A stretch of DNA of 64,000 bases from Pedobacter sp. BAL39 (lineage in GTDB: Bacteria; Bacteroidota; Bacteroidia; Sphingobacteriales; Sphingobacteriaceae): the NCBI RefSeq assembly GCF_000170795.1, contig NZ_ABCM01000007.1, positions 183,969 through 247,968 on the forward strand, in the 5' to 3' direction. Positions 34,344 through 43,927 of this stretch are shown here, in pieces. The notes beneath the pieces were generated by a model. That model saw nothing but the letters and a program-made list of their open reading frames with translations. It ran no database searches and had not been told where the DNA came from. The translations under genes were made by a program, and so were the position numbers. The number at the start of each line of letters is the position of its first letter. The stretch's first letter is position 1.

Positions 34344-36199
34344 GTACTATAGATCTTTCAAAACGCCGTATTGGCGTCAACTTTAGCGAACAGCAGGCGG
34401 AAGTGCTGGTCTGGGCACCGCAGGCCTCCGGGCTCAGCCTCCTGATTGCGCAAGATCCGGACCAACCGCTTCCATTGACACAGCAGGAGCATGGCTACTG
34501 GTACTTGGAGACGGATCAGCTTAAACCTGGTGACGCTTATCAGCTGCTCATCCATCAGCAGCAAGGAGAACGCTTAAAAAGGCCGGATCCTGCCTCGCTG
34601 AGCCAACACGAGGGGGTGCATGGCGCCTCTACGGCCTACGACCTGAGCGCTTTTCAATGGACGGATGCTACCTGGAAAGGTATTCCCCTGGAAGCGTACA
34701 TTCTGTATGAACTGCATGTAGGTACTTTCTCTGCGGCAGGCGATTTCGCCGGCCTGGAGCATCAGCTGGACCATCTGGTCAGCCTTGGCATTACGGCCAT
34801 CGAGCTGATGCCTGTGGCTCAGTTTCCCGGCAACAGGAACTGGGGATATGATGGTGTTTATCCTTTTGCCGTTCAATCCAGTTATGGTGGCCCGCAAGGA
34901 CTGCAGCACCTGGTCGGCTGCTGTCATGCAAAAGGACTTGCCGTGGTACTGGATGTGGTCTACAACCATATGGGGCCGGAGGGTAACTATTTCGATGATT
35001 TTGGTCCTTACTTCACGGAAAAATACCATACACCATGGGGCAATGCCATCAATTTTGACGACGAATGGTCGGATGGTGTCCGCCATTATTTCATTGAAAA
35101 TGTGCTGATGTGGTTCCGTGATTTTCATATTGATGCGCTGCGGATGGATGCTGTTCATGCCATCAAGGACTTTGGGTCATTGCACATCCTCGAAGAAATA
35201 AAAAGTTATACCCGCAAGCTGAGTGTTAAAACCGGCCGTCAGCACTACCTTATCGTTGAATCTGATCTGAACGATCCTAAATATATTGACCCTGAGCATC
35301 ATTATGGCTATGGCATGGATGCCCAATGGATCGACGAATTTCACCATGCTTTGCGGGTGACTGCTGGTCAGGAGCCTACAGGGTATTATAGCGACTTCAA
35401 TGGTCTGGCACACCTGGAAAAGTCTTTTCATGATGCCTATGTTTACGATGGCATCTATTCGCCACACAGAAAGAAAACCTTTGGCAGGCCGGCGACAGAA
35501 AACCCCGGCAAACAGTTTGTTGTGTTCTCACAGAATCACGATCAGGTGGGCAACCGGATGCTGGGGGAGCGTAGTGCAAATCTCCTGGACTTCAGTATGC
35601 TGAAGGTACTTGCCGGCGCTGTGCTCTGCAGTCCCTATCTGCCGATGCTGTTCATGGGGGAGGAATGGGCGGAAAGTAATCCCTTTCTTTATTTTGTCAG
35701 CCATGGCGACGAAAGCCTCGTAACCGCAGTCAGAGAGGGCCGGAAAGCAGAATTTGCCAGCTTTCATGCCTCTGGTGCTGCACCGGACCCTCAATCCGAA
35801 GAGACCTTTATGCGCTCAAAATTGCAATGGGAGCTTCTGAAAAAAGGTGATCATGCCTGCTTATTCTCTTTCTACCAATCTCTGATTGCCATCAGGAAAA
35901 AAAGCGCAGCCATCTATGAGCTCAACAGGAAACACCTGAAGACAGAAACTGTTCCTGATGCACGCTGCCTGATGCTACACCGCTGGCATGAGGAACAACA
36001 CATCCTGTGTTTTCTGAACTTCTCTGATGATGAGCAGCAGATGCGCATGCCTTCAGAAAAACCCTACTGGAAAAAGCTGATGGACTCTAATGCCCCTGAA
36101 TGGGGTGGTAACAAGGCATCACCACAATCACTTGAAGCCGGCAATCTGTTGCAGGTACCAGCATCCTCTTTTTTACTATATACCAGCAAACATGTTTAA
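34340..36199 (+). CDS. treZ: Malto-oligosyltrehalose trehalohydrolase
   Basis: A 619-aa GH13 enzyme that releases trehalose from maltooligosyl trehalose. A CBM48-like N-terminus is followed by the barrel with D270 (LRMDAVHAI), E307 (IVESD) and D401 (QNHDQVGNR). The SQNHDQ and NRNWGYDGV segments are typical for TreZ. It overlaps glgX by four bases and the treY-malQ gene by eight bases. Confidence 0.95.
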   Translation: MSTIDLSKRRIGVNFSEQQAEVLVWAPQASGLSLLIAQDPDQPLPLTQQEHGYWYLETDQLKPGDAYQLLIHQQQGERLKRPDPASLSQHEGVHGASTAYDLSAFQWTDATWKGIPLEAYILYELHVGTFSAAGDFAGLEHQLDHLVSLGITAIELMPVAQFPGNRNWGYDGVYPFAVQSSYGGPQGLQHLVGCCHAKGLAVVLDVVYNHMGPEGNYFDDFGPYFTEKYHTPWGNAINFDDEWSDGVRHYFIENVLMWFRDFHIDALRMDAVHAIKDFGSLHILEEIKSYTRKLSVKTGRQHYLIVESDLNDPKYIDPEHHYGYGMDAQWIDEFHHALRVTAGQEPTGYYSDFNGLAHLEKSFHDAYVYDGIYSPHRKKTFGRPATENPGKQFVVFSQNHDQVGNRMLGERSANLLDFSMLKVLAGAVLCSPYLPMLFMGEEWAESNPFLYFVSHGDESLVTAVREGRKAEFASFHASGAAPDPQSEETFMRSKLQWELLKKGDHACLFSFYQSLIAIRKKSAAIYELNRKHLKTETVPDARCLMLHRWHEEQHILCFLNFSDDEQQMRMPSEKPYWKKLMDSNAPEWGGNKASPQSLEAGNLLQVPASSFLLYTSKHV

Positions 36200-39100
36200 G
36201 CCACGGTCCACCTATCGTATACAATTTCATCAGGACTTCAACTTCGAAGACTTTGAGCGGATCATTCCATACCTGCAGGAGCTAGGTGTGGACACCATTT
36301 ATGCCTCACCGATTTTTCAGGCCGTGCCGGGAAGCATGCACGGTTATGACATCACCAATGTGCAGCGCATCAATCCGGAGATCGGAACCGAGCGCCAGCT
36401 ACTCTCTATCTCCAAGAAGCTTAAAGCTTCGGGCATCAACTGGGTTCAGGACATCGTGCCTAACCATATGGCTTTCCATCCTGCCAATGAATGGCTGATG
36501 GATGTGCTTGAACAGTGGGACCACAGCCCATACCGGAACTTTTTTGACATTCGTTTTCCAAATGGTCTTACCGACAGTCGGCTGATGGTGCCTTTTCTTG
36601 GAGAATCGCTGGAGAAAGCTGTTGAGAAAGGGCTGCTGAAAATCAGCCATAAAAACAGAAAGCCATACCTCAGTTATTACGACAGCTACTGGCCCCTAAA
36701 TCAGGCTGGCATCACACTGCTGAACGCCGTGTCTGCGGATGTGAACCTTGATCCGCAACGCATACTGGACATCGCCCGCGTTCAGCATTACCGGCTTTGT
36801 GCCTGGCAGGAAACCGATCATCAGATTAATTTCCGCAGGTTCTTTACGGTCAATGGACTGATCTGCCTGAACATCCAGAATGATGAGGTCTTTGAGGCCT
36901 GCCACGCCTATATCTTCTCATTGATGAAGAAAGGCATTTTTCAAGGGCTGCGCATCGACCACATTGATGGCTTGTATGATCCCGGCGCCTACCTTTATAA
37001 ACTGCGTCAGGCGGTGGGTGAGCATCCCTATATCGTTGTGGAGAAAATCCTGGAAAAAGAAGAAGAGCTGCCTGCCAACTGGCCGGTGCAGGGCACGACA
37101 GGATACGATTTCCTGGCCCTGCTGAACAACCTTTTTACCAATGTGGATGCAGAACGGCCGCTGACAAAAATGTATAAAAACGTTACCGGTAAAAGCCTGG
37201 AGGTAAACAGGGAGATCTTAAAAAAGAAGAGATTCATCCTCGATACCCACATGCAGGGCGAGCTGGATAACCTCTGCCGTTTGTTTATGGAGCTCGATCT
37301 CTACCAACCAGAAGAACTGGATGATGATAGAAGTGAGTTGATCCGCAAGGCAATTGCTGCCTTCCTGATCTACTGCCCGGTATACCGGTTTTATGACTAC
37401 GGCTTTCCGCTGAAAGGGGAAGAGCTGAAGGCCCTGCAGCTGATGCTGGAGGAGCTGGCGAAAGAGGAATCCCTGCGGCCTGCGGGCAACTTGCTGAAAA
37501 AGATATTCCTGGAAGATCCAATACATGGAAGTGCCGACAAGCGCAAAAACCTTGCGCTTTTTTACCAGCGCTGTATGCAGTTCAGTGGTCCACTGATGGC
37601 CAAAGGGGTGGAAGATACCCTGATGTATACCTACAACCGTTTTGCGGGACACAATGAAGTGGGCGATGCTCAGGATCTTTTTGGGATCACCACTGGAGTC
37701 TTTCATGAAAAAATGATCAAGCGTCAGCGCTTTTGGCCGCTGTCGATGAACGGAACGGCTACACATGACACCAAAAGAGGAGAGGACATCCGTGCGCGGT
37801 TAAATGTGCTTACCGACCTGCCCGACGAATGGAGAACCCTGGTGCAGTCGCTTGAAAAAACAGTACACACCCTAAAACCTGATGCCAACGACAGCTACCT
37901 GATCTACCAGACGATACTGGGCGCACTGCCCATGCCAGGACAGCAAGACGGGGATCTTGAAGAACGGTTGAAACAGTATCTGGAGAAAGCACTGCGCGAA
38001 GCAAAATCCCATACCGACTGGTCGGAGCCTGCGCAAGATTATGAGCAAATTGCCAAAGACTTCGCCACAACCTTGCTGGAAAATACTGCCGATGCGCTGG
38101 ACGTCATTAAGGTCTTCCTTGATGAGATTGCTGATTTCGGTATCGTCAATTCCCTGGTACAGTTGCTGCTTAAGTTCACATGCCCCGGCATTCCTGATGT
38201 TTACCAGGGAAATGAGCTATGGGACCTCAGCCTGGTAGACCCCGACAACAGAAGGCCGGTCGACTATCAATTGAGGGAGCGGCTGTTGATCGGCGAGCAG
38301 GACTTTGCCGCTGTATGGGAAGAGCGTGGCTCCGGTCAGGTGAAACTGTGGCTTACGCAAAAGCTCATGATCTTGAGGAAAACAAACGAACAGCTGTTTG
38401 CAGAAGGTGTTTACATTCCCCTGAAAGTCCGTGGCCGTTATCACAAACAACTGCTGGCCTTTGCCAGGCGGCACCAGAACTCCTGGCTGGTGGCGGCCGT
38501 TCCCATCGGCCTCGCTGCCATCTGCAGGTCGAAAAATACAAAACTGAAAGACTTCGACTGGAAGGATACCCACCTGATCCTTCCCGATGAGCTTTGTGAA
38601 AACTGTGCTGATGTATTCACAGGGCTGGTTTTTGATCATCGGAAATCCAATGGCAGCCTGCTGGTGTCCGACCTGTTCGCAAATGCGCCCCTGGCGGTGT
38701 TAACGGCTGAAGTACAGGTAAAGAAGCGTGGTGCAGGCATCCTCATGCCGCTTTCTTCGCTGCCCTCTGCCTACGGCATCGGCGACATGGGGCCTCAGGC
38801 TTTTGCCTTTGCCGACTTCCTTGCTGCAACTCATCAGAAATACTGGCAGCTGCTCCCGCTAAACCCAACCGGAAAAGCAGAAATGTATTCGCCCTATAGT
38901 GCCTATTCTGCGATGGCTGGCTTTAACCTCATGATCAGCCCGGAATGCCTGCAACATTATGGTTTGCTCGACGACGAAATACTTCAGGCGCAGCAGCAAG
39001 CTCAAAAGAGCAAAATCAATTACAAGAAGGCGGTCGCCACACACGCCCTGTTGCTGGACGAGGCCTACCAGAATTTTAACAGCATGCCAGCGGGTAGGTT

Positions 39101-40226
39101 GCAGCTGCAGTTCCATAGCTTTCAGGAGAAAGAAGGACATTGGCTGAATGACTTTTCCTATTATACCGTCCTCAAAGCGGTACATGATGACCTGCCCTGG
39201 TATCAATGGCCGGATGCCTACAAATACAGGGACAAAAAGGTACTCACAGAATTTATTCACATACATACCGCGGCAATTCACCGGGTGAAATGGGAGCAGT
39301 TCATCTTTTTTGAACAATGGCACCAGCTGAAAGGTTATGCCAACAGTAAGGGAATAAAACTGATCGGTGATCTTCCCTTTTATGTCGGTTATGACTCCGC
39401 AGATGTATGGGCAAATCCGAAGCTCTTTGCGCTCGATAAGGAGATGAACATTACCGGTGTCGCGGGCGTTCCTCCCGATTACTTCAACGTCGAGGGGCAG
39501 CTCTGGGGGATGCCTGTTTTCAACTGGAAAGCCCTGAAACGGACGGGTTATCAATGGTGGATCTTGAGGATCGGCAAAAACCTGGAGCTGTTTGACCTGG
39601 TACGTCTGGATCATTTCAGGGCCTTTGCTGCCTATTGGAATGTGCCTGCCGGCGAAAGGAACGCCATTACAGGGAGTTGGGAACCCGGGCCGGGCGCAGA
39701 CTTCTTTGCGGTCATTGCTGAAACCTTTGAGCGCCTGCCATTCATTGCGGAAGATCTGGGCGAGATCGACGACCGGGTGTATGCACTCAGGGACGAGTTT
39801 AAGTTGCCTGGAATGAAGGTGCTGCAGTTTGCTTTTGGCGATGACATGCCTTCTTCCCCGCATATACCTCCGAACTATGCCTCGGATAATTGTGTGGTGT
39901 ACACAGGCACGCACGACAACAATACCATTCAGGGCTGGTACGGCAAGGATATCACTGATGTGGAAAGGAAAAATCTGGACTTGTATATCGGCCGTAACCC
40001 ATCACTGGGCAGCGTCCATGAGGTGCTGATCCGGATCGCCTATACCACAGTGGCTGCAACGGCGATCATTCCCATGCAGGATCTGCTGGGTCTCGATGAA
40101 AAAGCCCGCATCAATGATCCCGGAGTGCCTGAAGGAAACTGGGGCTGGCGGATGAAACCAGGAATGCTGACAAAAGAACGAAGGAATTTGCTCCGGTTGC
40201 TCACGAGGATTTACGGAAGGGATTAA
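36192..40226 (+). CDS. treY-malQ: Fused malto-oligosyltrehalose synthase and 4-alpha-glucanotransferase
   Basis: 1,344 aa from the ATG at 36192, which overlaps the treZ stop. Residues 1 to about 840 are TreY, which turns the reducing end of a maltooligosaccharide into a trehalose linkage (D256 in LRIDHIDG, E284 in VVEK, D526 in THDTKRGED). From about residue 848 (GAGILMPLSSLPS) to the end is a complete short-form MalQ (GH77) with D1140 in VRLDHFRA, E1187 in IAEDLG and D1242 in THDNNT. Every catalytic residue in both halves is intact, so both activities are expected. MalQ could re-lengthen short maltooligosaccharides left by TreZ. Confidence 0.94.
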   Translation: MFKPRSTYRIQFHQDFNFEDFERIIPYLQELGVDTIYASPIFQAVPGSMHGYDITNVQRINPEIGTERQLLSISKKLKASGINWVQDIVPNHMAFHPANEWLMDVLEQWDHSPYRNFFDIRFPNGLTDSRLMVPFLGESLEKAVEKGLLKISHKNRKPYLSYYDSYWPLNQAGITLLNAVSADVNLDPQRILDIARVQHYRLCAWQETDHQINFRRFFTVNGLICLNIQNDEVFEACHAYIFSLMKKGIFQGLRIDHIDGLYDPGAYLYKLRQAVGEHPYIVVEKILEKEEELPANWPVQGTTGYDFLALLNNLFTNVDAERPLTKMYKNVTGKSLEVNREILKKKRFILDTHMQGELDNLCRLFMELDLYQPEELDDDRSELIRKAIAAFLIYCPVYRFYDYGFPLKGEELKALQLMLEELAKEESLRPAGNLLKKIFLEDPIHGSADKRKNLALFYQRCMQFSGPLMAKGVEDTLMYTYNRFAGHNEVGDAQDLFGITTGVFHEKMIKRQRFWPLSMNGTATHDTKRGEDIRARLNVLTDLPDEWRTLVQSLEKTVHTLKPDANDSYLIYQTILGALPMPGQQDGDLEERLKQYLEKALREAKSHTDWSEPAQDYEQIAKDFATTLLENTADALDVIKVFLDEIADFGIVNSLVQLLLKFTCPGIPDVYQGNELWDLSLVDPDNRRPVDYQLRERLLIGEQDFAAVWEERGSGQVKLWLTQKLMILRKTNEQLFAEGVYIPLKVRGRYHKQLLAFARRHQNSWLVAAVPIGLAAICRSKNTKLKDFDWKDTHLILPDELCENCADVFTGLVFDHRKSNGSLLVSDLFANAPLAVLTAEVQVKKRGAGILMPLSSLPSAYGIGDMGPQAFAFADFLAATHQKYWQLLPLNPTGKAEMYSPYSAYSAMAGFNLMISPECLQHYGLLDDEILQAQQQAQKSKINYKKAVATHALLLDEAYQNFNSMPAGRLQLQFHSFQEKEGHWLNDFSYYTVLKAVHDDLPWYQWPDAYKYRDKKVLTEFIHIHTAAIHRVKWEQFIFFEQWHQLKGYANSKGIKLIGDLPFYVGYDSADVWANPKLFALDKEMNITGVAGVPPDYFNVEGQLWGMPVFNWKALKRTGYQWWILRIGKNLELFDLVRLDHFRAFAAYWNVPAGERNAITGSWEPGPGADFFAVIAETFERLPFIAEDLGEIDDRVYALRDEFKLPGMKVLQFAFGDDMPSSPHIPPNYASDNCVVYTGTHDNNTIQGWYGKDITDVERKNLDLYIGRNPSLGSVHEVLIRIAYTTVAATAIIPMQDLLGLDEKARINDPGVPEGNWGWRMKPGMLTKERRNLLRLLTRIYGRD

Positions 40227-40331
40227 ATCATCCGGTACATTTGGGATGGCCTTGTTTTTGTTAGCTCTGTTTGCCGCGGTAATAAATGCCCGAAGTCTGA
40301 CTTTTGAGTTTTCAAATCTTCAGAAAACCAA

Positions 40332-40339
40332 TACTTTTG
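40332..40339 (+). promoter_or_regulatory. Putative -7 element of the phytochrome gene
   Basis: TACTTTTG matches TAnnTTTG 27 bases before the ATG at 40367. A TTTG at 40303-40306 is 25 bases upstream. This position also argues against the earlier in-frame ATG at 40304. Confidence 0.55.
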
Positions 40340-40366
40340 CAACGGTTCTTTAGAACTAATAAACTT

Positions 40367-42580
40367 ATGAACAACTACCAAGTCGATCTCACAAATTGTG
40401 ATAAAGAACCTATACATATACCAGGAAAAATACAGTCTCAGGGCTTTCTTATTGCTGTAGACATCCAAAGCTACCAGGTCACTTACGTTAGCGACAATAT
40501 ATCTGCTTATGTGGAAACCAGTGCAGGAGTGCTGCTGAACCTTCATGTTTCTGTTCTTGCTGAACATGTTCCTGCATTTCCCTCTTCGCTGGATTTTGAG
40601 CAGTTGTTTAAACTCGGCAGGAGCCAGGACAGCTTTGACCTTATCAATCCTTATAAAGTGCTGATAGGTGACTCGCCTTTTTACCTGATTATCTACACGT
40701 CTGGTGCTGAATATGTAATGGAATTTGAACCGATTACACTCGATTTCGACATTCAAAACCTGATCGGGCGCTCGGTATCCAGAATTCTGGCCACACATTC
40801 CCTTTCCGATCTGCTGGGGAATGCAGCATTGGAGGTGAAACAGCTGATCGAATACGATCGCGTCATGATTTATAAATTTCATGACGATGGCCATGGCGAA
40901 GTGGTTGCAGAGGTTAAAAATGAAGAACTGGAACCTTTTTTTGGTTTGCATTACCCGGCTTCTGATATCCCTCAGCAGGCACGAAACTTATATAAAGCCA
41001 ACCTCACCAGGATCATCGCTGATGTACACTCCGAAGACTCAAGGATCCTGACGTATGAGGGGAAAGAAAACCTTGACCTTACACATTCCGGTTTGCGGGC
41101 AGTTTCCCCAATTCACATCCAATACCTGAGAAATATGGGCGTTGATTCCAGCTTCAGCATCTCGCTGTTGTCAAAAGGTGAACTCTGGGGATTGATTGCT
41201 TGTCACAATTATACACCCCGGTTTATCGATTATAAAGCCCGTGAAGGCGCTAAGATGATTGGAAATATACTTTCTTCGGCATTGGAATATCGCCAGACGG
41301 AAGAGGATGGCGAGAAAGATGAGGTCATAAAAGATGCTGTGCAGAGTCTTTCCACCTATCTGGAGAAAGATGTAGACCTTATTGCGGCGCTGACCAAACA
41401 AGAGGTCACTCTATTGCAGGTTACTGGAGCACAAGGTGTAGCAATATGCTTTGAAAATGAAATGTATACAGTTGGCGAAACGCCTCCGATGGAATTGATC
41501 GAAGACCTCTTCGGCTGGTTGAGAAGAAACATGCAGGACTCTGTTTATCATACGAGCCAGCTTCCTGAAGTGTACAGGGCTGCGGCACCTATCGCCGCAC
41601 AGGCAAGTGGTATCCTCGCCTGTATGTTGTCGAAAGAAATGGGTGAACTGGTTGTCTGGTTTAAACCGGAACAGCTGAAGACCATTCATTGGGCCGGTAA
41701 CCCTGAAAAAAATATGGAGCCCGCTCCGGACGGTACGATGGTACTTTCTCCACGTCATTCCTTTGAAAGTTGGGCACAACTCGTGAAAAATACTTCTGCA
41801 AAATGGACTGCGGTGGAAATTACTGCCGTATTGAGGTTACGAGAGAAAATATTGTATGCCGTTAACAAAAAGGCGAGTGAAATCAGGATACTGAACGAGC
41901 GCCTGAAAATGGCTTATGAGGAGTTGGATACTTTTAGTTATACGGTGTCACATGATCTGCGAACGCCTTTGACTACCATAAAAAGTTATACTGAACTGTT
42001 TCTGGCACAAAATACGTCCCTGGACGACAAGGGGAAAATGATGCTCGATCGGGTCGTTAGTGGGGCGGATAAGATGACTTTCCTCATCAGTGAAATCCTG
42101 AAGCTGGCAAGGGTGGGCCGCTCGGATATTGATTTTTCCAAAATAAATATGTCCAGCTTGATCAATGGCATTGTCGAAGAAGTGACCTTTGCGCAGAAAT
42201 CAGCACACGTGGATGTGCAGATCGGCGATTGCCCCGAGCTCTCTGGAGACCAGACGCTGCTCTCTCAGGCATTTACCAATATCATCGGCAATGCAGTGAA
42301 GTATAGTGCTAAATCTGAAAATCCAAAGGTAAGTATCAATGGAACTGTAGGTGAGGAAGAAATTATTTATTCCATTCGTGATAATGGCATCGGTATTGAT
42401 ATCAATCATCATGATAAGGTGTTTGAGCTTTTCAAGAGAATGGAAAATGTAAAGGATTATGAAGGGACGGGAGTAGGCCTGGCAATTGTCAAACGGATAC
42501 TTGAAAAACATCATGGCCGCATTTGGTTCGACAGTGAACTCGGCACTGGAACGGTATTTTACATGGCTTTTAAAAAATAA
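40367..42580 (+). CDS. Bacteriophytochrome histidine kinase
   Basis: A 737-aa red/far-red light sensor kinase. The N-terminal PAS domain has the bilin-attachment Cys C11 in NCDKEPIHIPG. The GAF domain holds PASDIP (D200), RAVSPIH (H250) and ACHNYTPR. The PHY domain has the tongue motif PRHSF (462-466). The C-terminus is a HisKA (phospho-acceptor H529 in SHDLRTPL) plus HATPase (DNGIGI, GTGVGLAIVK). All chromophore-contact motifs are present. No haem oxygenase to make biliverdin lies nearby. The response regulator follows after two bases. The start at 40367 places the Cys at the usual N-terminal position. Confidence 0.95.
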   Translation: MNNYQVDLTNCDKEPIHIPGKIQSQGFLIAVDIQSYQVTYVSDNISAYVETSAGVLLNLHVSVLAEHVPAFPSSLDFEQLFKLGRSQDSFDLINPYKVLIGDSPFYLIIYTSGAEYVMEFEPITLDFDIQNLIGRSVSRILATHSLSDLLGNAALEVKQLIEYDRVMIYKFHDDGHGEVVAEVKNEELEPFFGLHYPASDIPQQARNLYKANLTRIIADVHSEDSRILTYEGKENLDLTHSGLRAVSPIHIQYLRNMGVDSSFSISLLSKGELWGLIACHNYTPRFIDYKAREGAKMIGNILSSALEYRQTEEDGEKDEVIKDAVQSLSTYLEKDVDLIAALTKQEVTLLQVTGAQGVAICFENEMYTVGETPPMELIEDLFGWLRRNMQDSVYHTSQLPEVYRAAAPIAAQASGILACMLSKEMGELVVWFKPEQLKTIHWAGNPEKNMEPAPDGTMVLSPRHSFESWAQLVKNTSAKWTAVEITAVLRLREKILYAVNKKASEIRILNERLKMAYEELDTFSYTVSHDLRTPLTTIKSYTELFLAQNTSLDDKGKMMLDRVVSGADKMTFLISEILKLARVGRSDIDFSKINMSSLINGIVEEVTFAQKSAHVDVQIGDCPELSGDQTLLSQAFTNIIGNAVKYSAKSENPKVSINGTVGEEEIIYSIRDNGIGIDINHHDKVFELFKRMENVKDYEGTGVGLAIVKRILEKHHGRIWFDSELGTGTVFYMAFKK

Positions 42581-42582
42581 TT

Positions 42583-43002
42583 ATGACCTCGCCTGATATA
42601 TTTTATGTGGAAGATGACCAGGATTTTGCTTTTATCCTGGAGCATGCGGTGAAGGAGGTGGATGAAACGCTTACCCTCAGTGTCATGGAAGACGGCAGGG
42701 ATGCCATCGCACGCCTGGAAGACTATGCGCGGGAAAAAATGCGCCCAAGACTGATCCTGCTGGATCTGAACTTGCCGGGGCTTTCTGGTCTTGACATTCT
42801 GAAAAGGATTAAGGAAATCCCTTTTCTCAGGCATACACCTGTGATTCTTTTCTCGACCTCTGACGATCCTGCGGATGTACGTGCTTCTTATGAATTCGGT
42901 GCCAATGCGTATCTGACCAAGCCATCGGGATACAATAACTTAATCGATTGCCTGAAGTCGCTCCATGACTTCTGGTTTACCAAAAATAAAAGCATCAACT
43001 AA
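42583..43002 (+). CDS. Single-domain response regulator (Rcp1-like)
   Basis: A 139-aa receiver domain with no output domain. The phospho-acceptor is D61 in LLDLNLPG, with the acidic pair D11/D12, T92 and K113 (TKPS). It is two bases downstream of the phytochrome kinase and is its probable partner, as with Cph1-Rcp1. The downstream target is unknown. The Ku gene starts 31 bases after its stop. Confidence 0.93.
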   Translation: MTSPDIFYVEDDQDFAFILEHAVKEVDETLTLSVMEDGRDAIARLEDYAREKMRPRLILLDLNLPGLSGLDILKRIKEIPFLRHTPVILFSTSDDPADVRASYEFGANAYLTKPSGYNNLIDCLKSLHDFWFTKNKSIN

Positions 43003-43033
43003 ACATTTTATAGTTCCTCTTGTTACCTTTATT

Positions 43034-43798
43034 ATGAGAGCAATATGGAACGGAGCCATTGGCTTTGGACTGGTAAACATTCCAATCAAACTTTTTTCTG
43101 CCGTACAGAACAGTCACCTGGACCTGGATATGCTGGATGGGAAAGACCACTCCCGCATTAAGTTCAAACGGGTCAATGAATCCTCAGGTAAGGAGGTTCC
43201 TTATGATAAGATCGTTAAAGGTTATCTGCTTAAAGATAATTATGTGATCCTTGATCAACATGACTTTGAGGATGCCAGTCCGGAAAAGACCAAACTGATT
43301 GAGCTGGAGAATTTTGTCGACATCCAGAGCATCAATCCCATTTATTATGAGACTTCTTATTATGCACAGCCCTCTAAACAGGGGGTGAAAGCCTATGCTT
43401 TATTGCTCAAAGCATTGATTAAATCAAAGAAAGCAGGCATTGCACGTTTCGTATTGCGCAATACTGAAAACCTCTGTGTCATCCACCCCATGAAGGAAGT
43501 CATTGTCATCACTAAAATCCGTTTTCCGGAAGAAATCCGGACGGCAGAAGACCTTGATGTACCTTCCACAGACAAGGTAACTAAAAAGGAGCTTGACGTC
43601 GGACTGGCATTGATCAAACAATATACTGCTCCTTTTGACATCAGTGGTTTTCATGATGAGTACAGTAAGGATCTGCTGAAAATTATCCGTGCTAAAGCAA
43701 AAGGCAAAAGAGCTACGGTAAAAAAACTAAAACCCAGGGAGGAATCTTCGGACGACCTCTATGGTCAGTTGATGAAAAGCCTGAGTGGTGGCAAATGA
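43034..43798 (+). CDS. ku: Ku protein (non-homologous end joining)
   Basis: A 254-aa bacterial Ku homodimer subunit, which rings DNA ends and recruits LigD. The N-terminal MRAIWNGAIGFGLVNIPIKLFSA is the family hallmark, followed by the Ku beta-barrel core (ISGFHDEYSKDLLKII near the end) and a Lys-rich tail. The ATG at 43034 is chosen for that N-terminus; 23 upstream residues overlap the response regulator. No ligD is present in the window. It lies 31 bases after the response regulator and may be on the phytochrome transcript. Confidence 0.95.
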   Translation: MRAIWNGAIGFGLVNIPIKLFSAVQNSHLDLDMLDGKDHSRIKFKRVNESSGKEVPYDKIVKGYLLKDNYVILDQHDFEDASPEKTKLIELENFVDIQSINPIYYETSYYAQPSKQGVKAYALLLKALIKSKKAGIARFVLRNTENLCVIHPMKEVIVITKIRFPEEIRTAEDLDVPSTDKVTKKELDVGLALIKQYTAPFDISGFHDEYSKDLLKIIRAKAKGKRATVKKLKPREESSDDLYGQLMKSLSGGK

Positions 43799-43890
43799 TG
43801 AGTGTTAGCTCATGATAATTTAACTTTAACAAACATATACTAACCCAACCCACGCACATATCAACCTGCGCGGATACATTGGCAATAATG

Positions 43891-43926
43891 GATACGGCTG
43901 ATTCCTTTTGGCCGTATCTTTATTTT
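43891..43926 (+). terminator. Hairpin with T-rich tail after the Ku gene
   Basis: GATACGGC and GCCGTATC form a perfect 8-bp stem with a 12-base loop, followed by TTTATTTT. It ends one base before the next start codon (43928), so it can act as the Ku terminator or as a 5' leader hairpin of the next gene. Confidence 0.65.
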
Positions 43927-43927
43927 C

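Noticed and set aside
38859..39914. A 351-codon open frame on the minus strand inside the MalQ half of treY-malQ
   Set aside because: It is antisense to a conserved enzyme domain with all active-site residues, has no recognisable domain, and its openness follows from the codon use of the real gene.
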